Below, one piece after another: positions 48,601-58,209 of a stretch of DNA of 64,000 nucleotides. Below the pieces are notes generated by a model. The model ran no database searches. It saw only the letters and a list, made by a program, of their open reading frames with translations, and was not told the origin of the DNA. The stretch spans positions 111,290,001 through 111,354,000 of the forward strand of contig OZ231126.1 in NCBI GenBank assembly GCA_965153355.1, written 5' to 3'. This stretch comes from Flaccisagitta enflata (taxonomy: Eukaryota; Chaetognatha; Sagittoidea; Aphragmophora). Position numbers and translations under genes: made by a program. Within the stretch, counting starts at the first letter, position 1. Each line of letters starts with the position of its first letter.

Positions 48601-49473
48601 CGCCGCTGGAGGGGTTGAGTAGGTAAGCGAAGAGAGTATTGATGCGGTCCGTGGAGTTGTTGAAACGTATGTGATAGTTGTGAAGTCGTCGATTGCTGAC
48701 GATGCGCTGTCGTGCCAAGAAGCAGATCAACTCCACTCTCTCTTGGACGAGCCTTTCGTAGCGATCTTCTTTGTAGATGAGTTTCTTTATGATTCTTCGA
48801 AGATGGAAGGCGGCGACGGCGCGGTAAATTACGCGCCGATCGTTGCCGTGATAGCGGCAGAGATTGGGTTCAAACGTAAGCAGAAGACTTCGGTCGAAGA
48901 AGTATGCGAATCAGACTAAGAGGATTCCCCAGTCGTTGGTGAATTCGCTGTAACGCCAATCGTTTTCGTTCTCCACAACGAGGGCGTCGTTTACAGTTCA
49001 GGACGCTGTACCACATTTCCTGTTGTAAAGAAGAAAGGTGTCTGCCTTGATTTGCGTCCATAGATCGATAATGGAGGCGCATCCTCTGATTTCATAGGGG
49101 GTGTTGTCTCGGTTGAAGGTGTACTGGATGCTGTAGATGAACTGCTCGAAGCCGCGAAATGAGTATTTGTTGATGAAGGTTTTCAGGAAGGGTGGGGTCA
49201 TGGCGATGATTTCCTCCCAATTGCGAATAGCCAATCGCGAACTTCGCGCGCAAAGAGCTGGAAGAGCGATGGAGGAAGCTCTTTAAGCCGCCATACCGAT
49301 TGTCCATCTACCGAAGTTTCGACGGTAATGCCGAAGACAATGGGACCAAAAACTCGCGTCGCAATTCGCTGCATTTCGACGCCATCACTCCAATGGATTT
49401 GGTAGGCGTCGGGCAGATACGGGTCATAATGGGCAATGGTTTCGAAAGTGAGTTCTTTATCGGAAGGAGGCAT
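48584..49473 (-). pseudogene. Unrecognised protein gene with one frame change and two in-frame TGA
   Basis: ATG at 49473 starts MPPSDKELTFETIAHYDPYL. The frame continues to about 49235, where coding moves to a second frame (NWEEIIAMTPPFLKTFINKY). It passes a TGA at 48998-49000 and another at 48911-48913, yet stays protein-like (YHGNDRRVIYRAVAAFHLRR) to a TGA at 48584-48586. The whole would be about 295 residues, soluble and mixed alpha/beta. No family is recognised. Its place beside the virus-like cluster and its compact layout suggest it belongs there. The two TGA may be mutations; stop readthrough is not supported by anything seen. Confidence 0.4.
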
Positions 49474-49639
49474 TTTGACTTTTAAGTTAAAGTCAACTAG
49501 AATTGATTTTCCAATGCCTGCAATTTGGTGAACACAAGAGGAATTAATAATCATCATCGCAATTGAGGATTGAGATTCAATGAGTAAATTCAAACATTTA
49601 GTGAACAATCAACAATCGAGTGAATACAGTACAATTGGT

Positions 49640-49945
49640 TTCACATCGAATGAACGGGTTTAGAAGTGTTGGTGTCGTATGAGCAAGTCTAGAATCAACT
49701 TGGTATCGAATGAATGAATCCAAAATCCATTTGGTATCGAATGAATGGATCCCGACTAACTTGGTATCGAATGAATGCGTCTAGAATCAGTTTAACATCG
49801 AATGAATGCGTCCACATTCAGTTTAACATCGAATGAATGCGTCTAGAATCAGTTTAACATCAAATGAATGCGTTTAGCATCAGTTTAACATCGAATGAAT
49901 GCGTTTAGCATCAGTTTAACATCGAATGAATTATTCTTGGATCGA
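49640..49945. repeat. Tandem repeat of about 31 bp
   Basis: About ten units of CATCGAATGAATGCGTCTAG followed by AATCAGTTTAA, just upstream of the minus-strand gene start at 49473. Confidence 0.9.
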
Positions 49946-50883
49946 ATCGAGTGAATGATTTTGGTCTTTATGAATGATTCTGCCAATGAATGAGCCATTA
50001 ATTGTTACTGCGATCAGTCCGGGTGAACAAAGCGTGAGAGTTTTCCAATGTTTATCTGAGCATCAACTCTCTGGAGAGGATGCATTTTTCGCCTCCGCCA
50101 ATTTTCTCCGGGTAGCAAATCCTTCGTCGGTTTTTGGAAGCGCAAATGCAACTCTCCCCCCGTCGCCCCCTCTCGCCACCACACGTCAGCGGAGGATCCT
50201 GAGTTCGATGGAGTTGAGGGTCAATGTTAATTTCTAACATTTTAACTATGTTTCATAGTGGTTATAAGTAGGTGTATTTTGGGGGATTTTTTGGCTCACT
50301 CCCGCATCTCCCGAAACTCCCCAGATTTTGTGTGATTGGCCGGCTGGGTGGGTCTGCTGGGGAGGCTAGATGGTTGGCCGGCTGGTTGGCTAGAAGTTTT
50401 CCGATAAATCTATAATTGGTTTTTCTTTGCTCATAATTGGATCAACGTTGCTGATGGAAAAAAGTCGTAAAATAAATGGACGGCTGAGGTTTACAACCTT
50501 TGTGATTCTGTTTCAGCATTCTAGATTTGTGGCATAACGTAACAGATAAAGAATAAACATGATGTTATTGAATCTAACTTGTGTCATTTCATCTGTCTAA
50601 TTAGCGTGATAGCTAGATATTGGAAAGTGAATCTATCTATTTGCAATCGCATTTGTTTATGCGAATTTGAAAAGGTTTAGGCAATAAGATCTCATTATTT
50701 AGGAGTAGATATGACCAGTGATTATTGAGTAGCATGCAAACCAGTGAAACAGACCATTGTAAAAACCGTGAAAGAGAAATAACAGATATGAGGATTGACC
50801 AAAAAGTAGGTTCGATAACAGGAGTGTGATTCAAATTGATAACGAAGCGAAAATTGAGCAGATAAGGAATAAAAAAAAAATTC
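49946..50883. other. No gene supported
   Basis: A plus-strand frame at 49974-50237 and a minus-strand frame at 50052-50240 overlap each other; neither has clear splice sites or a recognised domain. The rest is AT-rich. Confidence 0.4.
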
Positions 50884-51532
50884 TCAAAGTGAGGTTACAG
50901 CGTATGCGTCAAAAGCGGGGTTGACATGACCCGATTCTGTTGCGCGAGGACGAACAAGGCTACGAGTACGTGCGGATCGGATGCCATCTCTTTGATACGA
51001 ACTGCGACGGTTGTCATCAGTGTCATCGGTGTCATTGTCTAGTAGGCGATCAGACTCTCCTCTGCGCAGTGACCGACGAAAGCCTTCGAAGAGTGCAACA
51101 TTTTCGGCTTTCTTCAGATGTTTGTACAAAAAGCAGTTCAGACAGACAGACAAAAACAGACAGGGGATAATAATGCCAAGACCCACGGATACACCTGGCG
51201 TATCATGGCACGGGAGAGGATGTGTATTGTTGGAAATCGGCTTCATACGTGGATCCTCCGATGGAATCGGTGAAGTCGGAGACCCTCCATGTGGAGTTGA
51301 TGTTTGTGGGCGTTGGCTCGTGCTCGTACTCGTTGATGGGGTTGGCAATGGCGTCGGCATCGGAGCTATCGTGCGAATCCTTAGAGGGGGGGTTGATGGA
51401 AGGGGAAGGGGGGGGGGAAGAGGGGGAAGGGGTTTGAATGTTATAAGACACCACCCTTGGTAGGACATTGAAAGTCCTGGGTTTTTGGTGCCCACCAGAG
51501 ATTTTGAATTGACTGGAAAAGTATCACTCCAT
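50884..51532 (-). CDS. Last exon: single-pass membrane protein frame (shared with the mucin-like gene)
   Basis: The acceptor TTTGTGTTTACAG ends at 51533. In one frame this exon gives a short ectodomain (WSDTFPVNSKSLVGTKN..), a Pro/Ser/Thr-rich stalk, a membrane span (VGLGIIIPCLFLSVCLNCFL, about 51135-51195 region) and a cytoplasmic tail of about 80 residues with DNDTDDTDDN and RSARTRSLVRPR, stopping at 50884. In another frame the first 30 codons are also protein-like (SIQNLWWAPKTQDFQC) and stop at 51441-51443; that frame fits the splice phase of the exon at 51986-52199. So one exon may serve two proteins, or the C-rich runs (51390-51420) hide an indel. A type I membrane glycoprotein is likely; the family is unknown. 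Confidence 0.5.
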
Positions 51533-51821
51533 CTGTAAACACAAATGTTAAATTTTTCTGAATACTGAACCACTTTTTAATGTGGAATGTCTGTATGAAT
51601 CATATTTAATAACATCTACTTTTGAAATACATAATTTGACTCATGATTTTAATTTTTAAATGTAATTCAATGAGAGATCTATCTGAGATGGAAAATATTA
51701 CTAAAAATGATATAAAAATCTTACAAGGGTAGTCTATATCTAAATAAAACACTTTTCGACAATATGCAAATCAGCTATGGATCCATGGAATGGAATCGTG
51801 AAACACTCGGTCTCATGGAAT

Positions 51822-51823
<2 letters not shown>

Positions 51824-51888
<65 letters not shown>
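51824..51888. repeat. (GA)n microsatellite in an intron
   Basis: A pure GA run of about 62 bases (CT on the gene strand). Confidence 0.97.
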
Positions 51889-51893
<5 letters not shown>

Positions 51894-51985
51894 GGAGTTT
51901 GACAAGAGCTGATACAAAACAAAAGACGTTGACAAAAAAGCAAGGTTGTGAGACAGAAAATCAGACAGATTGACAGACAGATTAC

Positions 51986-52199
51986 TAACATCCCGGGTCC
52001 AATGGGGTCTGATGGCAGGGGTTTCGTGTTGACGAGGTTGAGGTGCGCCATGGAGATCCACACGAACCATATAAACATGGTCCTCCGCGCCCAAAGTCGG
52101 TCCGACCTCTTTGATGTCGGTTTCTTCACTTTGAGACGCATCGTTGATAACGTGAGTCCTTGCGTCTTGGGATGCACCGTGATAATTTCGGTTTGAAAA
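51986..52199 (-). CDS. Cytoplasmic-tail exon of the mucin-like glycoprotein gene
   Basis: The acceptor TTGTGGTTTTCAG ends at 52200, and a GTAATC donor follows at 51985. It joins the big exon at 52390 in phase 0 and encodes 71 codons (FSNRNYHGASQDARTHVIND.., then LGAEDHVYMVRVDLHG, RPHWTRDV), leaving one base. It continues in frame into the first 30 codons of the exon at 51532. Highly polar, with no membrane span, so it is cytoplasmic if the upstream span is correct. Confidence 0.5.
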
Positions 52200-52389
52200 C
52201 TGAAAACCACAAGATGAAAAAGAGACAAGAAAATTGACGTGAAATCTTTAAAACCACGTGGTAATAAATGTCAGAAAAAAAAAGAATATTGTTGCAGTAA
52301 ATATGATGAACTCTGAATGAGTGTTTGAATGGAGAATGCGAAAGAGGAAATATGCGGGATGATTAACAAAAGTAGGATAAAATAATTAC

Positions 52390-53342
52390 CGAATCGGCGA
52401 CGAAATGGGTGTAATTTGGGCTGACGTGTAGCAGATTTATGATCCCACTGGACTGATCGGGTTGATCGGAGGACACCACAGGTTGGTCGGAGGATGTGTT
52501 AGGCTGACTGGAGCATGTGATAGGATGATCGGAGGAAGTGACAGGTTGATCATATCCTGATGACGATGACAAAGTGGTGATAGGAATCGTTTCGTAAAGG
52601 TTTTGTGATTCCTGTTGGTTAGAACCACAATCAAGCCCGCAACAAAGATTTTTTGAAATATTTTTGGGTCTTAATGGAAGTGGAGGACCGGATGGTGCGG
52701 GATGTTTAGGCGTGGGATATCCTGGTATAGAGTTAAGGCGAATGTCCGTTGATCTGTTGGCAGTTTTGATTTTCTGACGAATGACACGATAGTTTCTGTA
52801 AAGACTGTTGATGACACAGGTGGTTAGATGACAAAGTATATAGCCGGAAATCAGTCCAATTAAATATAATAAAGCCTTGATGAGGACGTTTGTATTAAAG
52901 TTAGCTAGGTTCAGTTGAAAGTCACGAATTGTAGTTGAAAAAGAAGCGTTGCTTTTTTCGAAAGTTTCGTTGTGAAAAGGGTTAAAATCTGACTCATTTT
53001 GAACTTCGTGGGGTTTGGGTATACTGGGTGACGAACGAAGGCTAGGGGGGGAGAATGAATCCCGATACGCGAATGTTGTGTTCCTATGAGTCATGATTGA
53101 AACAGTTGGTTTTGTTTGTTGATAAGAAGAAACCGATTGGCGATGGGGGGTCGAAGAAAATGAAAAGCTGTGACGATGTTGGGAAAAAATCGACGACGGA
53201 CTTGGTGATGGTGATGGTGATGGTGACAGTGATGATAATGATGACAGTGATGATGATCGTGATGGTGATGATAACGATAATGATGATGACGACAGTGATT
53301 GTGATAGTGATAGTGACGGAGTTCGTGACAATGATTGTGACA

Positions 53343-53411
<69 letters not shown>

Positions 53412-54585
53412 GTAGACCGGATGGAAATGACGATGGGATTAGTGACGCTGTTCGCGAGTGATGATGTGACAAAGAGAATGTCTTCGCTGAAGTTGATACA
53501 ACATGACAAGTCGATGATTGAGTGATTGAGAGTGTTGATGATTGAGTCAGTAACACAGTTTGAGAGTGATGATTCGATGATGACAGTGACGGTAATGACA
53601 GCGATGGTGATGACAGTGATGGTGACCACACAGATGGGAGATGAGATAATGACCGAGTGAGGGGGGGAGTTGAAGAGAGACGAAGAGATGACAATAATGA
53701 CAAAGTCAACGTTGATGATGATGATTCAGTGATAAAGAACAATCCAGTGTCAGTTTGTCGATGTGAGAGCGAGGAGACAGAAGAAGAGGAGATATAATCA
53801 ACGAAGGTTTTTGTCGATGATAGGATGATGGTAGAGCTACTCCTTTTATAGATGCCAAGATGATTAGATGAACTCACTTGTTGTTTAATGAACTTGATAT
53901 GATGATGAACTTGTTTTGATGACAACTGATGAATAACAGATGACGAAGGTTTATCCATGACCGAATGTCCTGAAGACTGAGTGAACTTGATTTGATGACG
54001 AACTTGTTTTGATGATGACTGATGAATGACAGATGACGACGATTTATCCATGACCGAATGTCCTGAAGAATGAGTGAAGCTTGACATCGAAGGAGAGAAT
54101 GAGGCTGATGACTTCAAAGGTTGTTCAGATCTTGAGGCAGGTTGACGCAAAGGACCTTCAGTTTGTCTGTCAGAGGGAGATTTTAATTTTTTTAAAAATG
54201 TCTGAAGTGAGTCACTTTGATGACTCACAATACCTTGTGAGTTTTTGAAAAATGTAGCTGCTGATTGCTTACTCGTCCAAAGGTCGTCCAGTTGTTCCTT
54301 TTGACTTGAAGCTGTCGTTGTCGGCTCCTCGGATGTCATTTGAGTTGTCATTTCGGTTGTCATTGGTGTTGTCATTTCGGTTGTCATTTCGGTTGTCATT
54401 TGTGTTGTCATCTCTGTTGTTGACTCGGGAATCTCGATTTGAGAGAGATGGTGACAAAGTACTTCGCTTTGAAATTCTGTCAAGTCATGTTCGAGCATCC
54501 GGTTAATACATTCATGATGTCTATTAACGGCTTGAACTATGCCAAAACATAGTATTGCCGATAAGACAAAAAAAATTTTCTCCAT
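52390..54585 (-). CDS. Large mucin-like single-pass membrane glycoprotein, exon 1 (732 codons)
   Basis: It starts with a clear signal peptide (MEKIFFVLSAILCFGIVQA). A short Cys/His part (NRHHECINRMLEHDL.., with a second Cys-His-His) is followed by a TTEMTTQM repeat and about 450 Ser/Thr-rich residues, including a poly-Ser run coded by (GAT/ATC)n at about 53340-53412. A membrane span lies near residue 580 (ALLYLIGLISGYILCHLTTC), then a basic RNYRVIRQKIK stop-transfer and a tail with NLYETIPITTL and SSDQP repeats. The donor GTAATT lies at 52389. It would be a heavily O-glycosylated surface protein. It faces the plus-strand gene at 54996 head to head over 400 bases. No family is recognised; a virus-like envelope or decoy role is only an inference from context. 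Confidence 0.65.
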
Positions 54586-54707
54586 TTTTGGGGGAAGAAC
54601 GAAAATTTACCAATGGGAGAGAGAAATATGAATGTGGTTATGAAAGTTCAAAAGGGGGAAACTTAATTGCCACGAGAATGCAGATAAGAAAACTTGGTGG
54701 GAGAAAA

Positions 54708-54797
<90 letters not shown>

Positions 54798-54912
54798 GGG
54801 GGGGGAGAGAGAGAGAGAGAGAGAGAGAGATATATAGAGATAGAGAGACGAGAGACTGGTCTTGTCGCAACATGAAAGTCATGAAAGGCTCTTGATAGCT
54901 CTCCCTCCCTCC

Positions 54913-54958
<46 letters not shown>

Positions 54959-54995
54959 ATTGTTTTAATATTTTTGTTATTTTTTAGCATGGAAC
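54586..54995. promoter_or_regulatory. Divergent intergenic region with GA and CT tracts
   Basis: This 400-bp gap separates two head-to-head genes and must hold both start regions. It contains a (GA)n tract (54707-54850, with a GGGGTGGGGGGG break) and a (CT)n tract (54915-54957). A TTTTTTAG just before 54985 could also be a splice acceptor for a leader. No TATA box could be assigned with confidence. Confidence 0.4.
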
Positions 54996-55775
54996 ATGGG
55001 GCGAATATTCATTCCAACTCGCCAGCATAGTGATCTCAAAACTCAAAAAACTAATTTTACAAAACCATACCAAAGTTTATTTTGTTTACGTTGTTTTAAC
55101 AAACAATCTCAAGTACTGAACATTGAAAATCTTTGGAAGAGTGCTAATTCGTCGTATGGGATCCCGGTGCAATGTTTTAAGACTTTGTCGCATCTGCGCA
55201 CCGCTTGCAAAGAGCATTGCTACACGGAAAAGGACCCATCCACACAGCATCTTAATCTTTTGAAACTTACTAAATTTTTCAAAATCTCTGAGGAGCAAAA
55301 ACGATACTGGGTGGAGCGGACAAATGGTGTTGCAAGCTACAGAGATATTCAAGTTAAAGATATCTCAGTGACTACTCATGAGAGTCAAAGACTAGCGCAG
55401 TATCGAAATGCTGTGTCAGAGTCTACATTTATGAATAGCTTAACACAAACTCTTGATATCACTTACACTCCGGCCATTGAAAACGAACAAGATGAACATA
55501 AAGTCAAATCACGTGATGTGTTGATACCAACAAGAACAAATCAGTGGTCACGTGTTCGTATAAGAATACACATGCAACAACAGAGAGCGAGACGTCGAAA
55601 TGAAGCTTGGAGGGAGACTGCATTAAGTAGCAGAATTAACGAGGAACTTTTACTTTCTGAAATGACACGAATTCACGCACAGTCGCGTGAATCACGTAGA
55701 CAAGAAATTCATGAATTTTTAGAAGTAGATGATCAAGAGGATCAAGAGGATTATCAAAATGACAACTTGTGGTGA
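54996..55775 (+). CDS. Unrecognised 259-residue protein, first of a compact three-gene set
   Basis: It starts MGRIFIPTRQHSDLKTQ; an in-frame ATG four codons upstream (54984) is also possible. The N-terminal half has a CLRC pair and a CFKTLSHLRTACKEHC cluster that could bind a metal. The middle has KYW-type helices (EEQKRYWVERTNGVASYRDI). The C-terminal half is a long basic helix (RIRIHMQQQRARRRNEAW) ending in an acidic tail (DDQEDQEDYQNDNLW). The next gene starts 36 bases after its stop and also begins MGR. Without introns and tightly packed, it looks like a viral or transposon gene. Its function is unknown; a nucleic-acid-binding or virion-core role is a guess. Confidence 0.6.
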   Translation: MGRIFIPTRQHSDLKTQKTNFTKPYQSLFCLRCFNKQSQVLNIENLWKSANSSYGIPVQCFKTLSHLRTACKEHCYTEKDPSTQHLNLLKLTKFFKISEEQKRYWVERTNGVASYRDIQVKDISVTTHESQRLAQYRNAVSESTFMNSLTQTLDITYTPAIENEQDEHKVKSRDVLIPTRTNQWSRVRIRIHMQQQRARRRNEAWRETALSSRINEELLLSEMTRIHAQSRESRRQEIHEFLEVDDQEDQEDYQNDNLW

Positions 55776-55810
55776 CTGTGATCTTTTGTGACTATTTTTA
55801 TCATTTTAAC

Positions 55811-56383
55811 ATGGGGCGTAAATTTCTTAATTATACTTATATTCACTTTAATAACTTTGATCAGTGGGCTGATCCCACCAAAAGATATACATTCTGTCAC
55901 ACTTACCAAAAAAAACCTGTCAAACGTATTATCAATGATCAGACAGATGATCAAGGTAAATTGGATCTCATCAGGTATTACTTATTGGCGATCTCAGACA
56001 AAGGTGTCCCAATACGTAGATCTATTTGTAAGCCAAATTGTAAACGTAAGTGTGCGTCTAAGTCTGGCATGATCCCCACAATAGATAATTTAAATACTTT
56101 TTTGAAATTGACTGACTACGAGTCTACACTCTGGTCTATTTGTACATACAAAATAGGAAATAATCTGACCACCTATCATAACGATGAGATTCTCGAACAG
56201 TTTGAATTGCAAACTGAAGAATTTGATAATGTCAGCGAATCGCAAGAAGACATAGACCAGTCTTACAATGATGGTTTATTATCTTTAGACTATAATGAAG
56301 AACCTGGCATGGTGCATGAAATTTATGACAGACATTTCATAAATTCGATCTATGATTTAATTACCTGGCCTGATGCAATCTAA
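55811..56383 (+). CDS. Unrecognised 190-residue protein, second of the set
   Basis: The ATG at 55811 (MGRKFLNYTYIHFNNFDQW) is preferred over earlier starts because they would overlap the upstream gene. A basic cysteine cluster CKPNCKRKCASKSG lies near residue 77-90. Several aromatic residues and an acidic C-terminal third (QTEEFDNVSESQEDIDQS) follow. It begins like the preceding gene (MGR), so the two may be distant relatives. The stop is nine bases before the next ATG. No family is recognised. Confidence 0.6.
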   Translation: MGRKFLNYTYIHFNNFDQWADPTKRYTFCHTYQKKPVKRIINDQTDDQGKLDLIRYYLLAISDKGVPIRRSICKPNCKRKCASKSGMIPTIDNLNTFLKLTDYESTLWSICTYKIGNNLTTYHNDEILEQFELQTEEFDNVSESQEDIDQSYNDGLLSLDYNEEPGMVHEIYDRHFINSIYDLITWPDAI

Positions 56384-56391
56384 AAAAAAAA

Positions 56392-57000
56392 ATGAATGAC
56401 AAATTAGGACCATACGATATTTGGCCTTTTCCTCAAAATTTTGATTTATCTGTGCATAAAGCTGCAACATCTTTTATGTCTGATGCTTTCGACTATCTTG
56501 ATTATTTAGTTAGATATGATTTCTATCGATTGATTAAATTAAATTATGATGAATATAGCATAATCAATAACAACAAAGATGATGTCGCGTATTTTCCACT
56601 TTTTGGAATGTGCATAGGTCAATGCACGCCCGATTTGATGCCAATCTATCCTTTATGTTGTTGTTTAGACAAACCTATGCTAAATCACTCAGAGACTCAA
56701 ATGGTTATTCCCAGAACATTTTCACCACTTAAAGAATGTCAGTTTGAAAGTCCATATGTCATTACGTACTATCTTCAATTGGTCTCTGAATTTAAAGTTA
56801 GAATAGAACGGGATTATGACTACGCGACTTTAAAAAAAAACATCCCAATAAATGAGATTTCTAATTTTAATACACTGCTGTATTACCAACGCGATATTGA
56901 ATACTTTTGTCAGTGTTGGCGCTATTTTTTGCGTCGAAGATATCTGAAACTATCACAAATGTCATGTCGTACACAGTTATCTGAGATGATTGGTAGATAA
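56392..57000 (+). CDS. Unrecognised 202-residue protein, third of the set
   Basis: It starts MNDKLGPYDIWPFPQNFDL and is rich in Tyr, Asp and Cys (MCIGQCTPDLMPIYPLCCCL). It has no signal peptide or membrane span. The C-terminus is basic (RRRYLKLSQMSCRT). It follows the previous gene after eight bases, in the same orientation as the polymerase gene. The acceptor of the polymerase leader lies 36 bases downstream, so a shared transcript is possible. The function is unknown; a structural protein is one guess. Confidence 0.6.
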   Translation: MNDKLGPYDIWPFPQNFDLSVHKAATSFMSDAFDYLDYLVRYDFYRLIKLNYDEYSIINNNKDDVAYFPLFGMCIGQCTPDLMPIYPLCCCLDKPMLNHSETQMVIPRTFSPLKECQFESPYVITYYLQLVSEFKVRIERDYDYATLKKNIPINEISNFNTLLYYQRDIEYFCQCWRYFLRRRYLKLSQMSCRTQLSEMIGR

Positions 57001-57061
57001 GTAAAACTTACTGCTTTCCTATTCTTACTTTCTTTCAGATGTAATGAACTAACTACTATCT

Positions 57062-57176
57062 ATGTGGCCTTGTGCCACGAGTAGTGAGGAGGAGGAGGAA
57101 GGGGATGAGGAAGAGGAGGAAGAGCATAATGGAACTTTTAAAACAAGTTACTCGAGTGAACCGGCACCTAAAAAAG
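57062..57176 (+). CDS. DNA polymerase gene, exon 1 (acidic N-terminus and start of a nuclear signal)
   Basis: The acceptor-like TTACTTTCTTTCAG ends at 57038. ATG at 57062 opens MWPCATSSEEEEEGDEEEEE and runs to SSEPAPKK, leaving one base at the donor AAAAAAG|GTAC (57177). Joined to the exon at 60373, the split codon completes a PKKAK basic motif, a plausible nuclear localisation signal. Phase and acceptor agree, which supports a 3.2-kb intron. If the CAG at 57036-57038 is used, a noncoding leader lies upstream. Confidence 0.55.
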
Positions 57177-57232
57177 GTACAAGTGTGAAAACAATCTAGC
57201 TTCGATCAAAATCTGTTCTGACTGACTGACAA

Positions 57233-57236
<4 letters not shown>

Positions 57237-57278
<42 letters not shown>
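57237..57278. repeat. (GA)n microsatellite
   Basis: A pure GA run of about 42 bases. Confidence 0.97.
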
Positions 57279-57280
<2 letters not shown>

Positions 57281-57286
57281 GTGTTT

Positions 57287-57319
57287 CCCCGAATCCTAAC
57301 CACTAGTAAACATGGTATC
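57287..57319 (-). repeat. tRNA-Glu 5'-half-like fragment 1
   Basis: The minus strand contains CTAGTGGTTAGGATTCGG, identical to the D-arm side of eukaryotic tRNA-Glu. The anticodon and T arms are missing, so it is not a tRNA gene. Confidence 0.5.
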
Positions 57320-57365
57320 ATGTCATGTCATGTCATGTCATGTCATGTCATGTCATGTCGTGTCA
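57319..57365. repeat. (TGTCA)n microsatellite
   Basis: About nine copies of ATGTC, lying between two tRNA-like fragments. Confidence 0.97.
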
Positions 57366-57377
57366 TTGTTGTGTCAT

Positions 57378-57410
57378 CCCCGAATCCTAACCACTAGTAA
57401 GCGCGGTATC
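57378..57410 (-). repeat. tRNA-Glu 5'-half-like fragment 2
   Basis: A near-identical direct repeat of fragment 1 (ACTAGTGGTTAGGATTCGGG on the minus strand). Confidence 0.5.
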
Positions 57411-57411
57411 T

Positions 57412-57419
57412 GTCTGTGT

Positions 57420-57498
<79 letters not shown>

Positions 57499-57745
57499 TG
57501 TCTGTGTGTCTGTCTGTGTGTCTGTTTGTGTTTGTGTTTGTCTGTGTCTGTGTCTGTCTGTGTCTGTGTCTGTTTGTGTTTGTCTGTGTTTGTCAGTGTT
57601 TGTCTGTTTGTGTTTGTCTGTGTCTGTTTGTGTCTGTCTGTGTCTATCTGTGTCTGTCTGTGTCTGTCAGTGTCTGTCTGTCTGTGTCAGTCTCTGTTTC
57701 TCTCTTTTTCTTTCTCTCTCTTTTTGTCTGTTTCTGTCTGTAAAG
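57412..57745. repeat. (GT)n and (CTGT)n compound microsatellite
   Basis: A pure GT run to about 57497, then degenerate CTGTGT/TTGTGT. The Cys/Val- and Ser/Val-rich frames over it are the repeat. Confidence 0.97.
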
Positions 57746-58209
57746 AATAAATGTGTGTGTGAATGTTACAAGGCACGAATGTTTTTAGCATAATCGGGTG
57801 AGCAAATGTAAAAGCGAGAACGTGTGAGCAATTGTGTAGAACGAATGAGTATAAAAACAGTAAAAACGTGTGAGCATATGATAAGAATGAATGCGAGAGT
57901 AAACGCGAGAGTAAACGACAAGAACAATTGCGAGAGCAAATGAGATCAAATAGGCAAATGAGAGTCAATTGGACTGTGTGTGTGTGAATGACGATTGTCT
58001 GTTCTGTCTGTCTGACTGTCTCCCCAATCGAATGACCGTTTCTTTTGGTCGGGTTTGTTTGTTTTTGTTTGTTTGTCTGTCTGTTTTGTCTGTCTGTCTG
58101 AAGTTGTCTTTCTTCACATTTTTTTTAATTTAAGAAAGATGATTTTTAGTTCGTAGGACCGACCGAATGTCTGCTTGACTGATTGATCGTCCGATTGACC
58201 GAAGGATTG

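Noticed and set aside
48584-49473. Selenoprotein reading of the two in-frame TGA codons
   Set aside because: No SECIS-like structure was identified and there is also a frame change, so simple decay is more likely.
49974-50240. Short frames on both strands
   Set aside because: They overlap antisense, have no splice borders and no recognisable features.
53097-53525. Met/Val-rich plus-strand frame
   Set aside because: It is the antisense of the GAT/ATC repeat in the Ser-rich glycoprotein exon.
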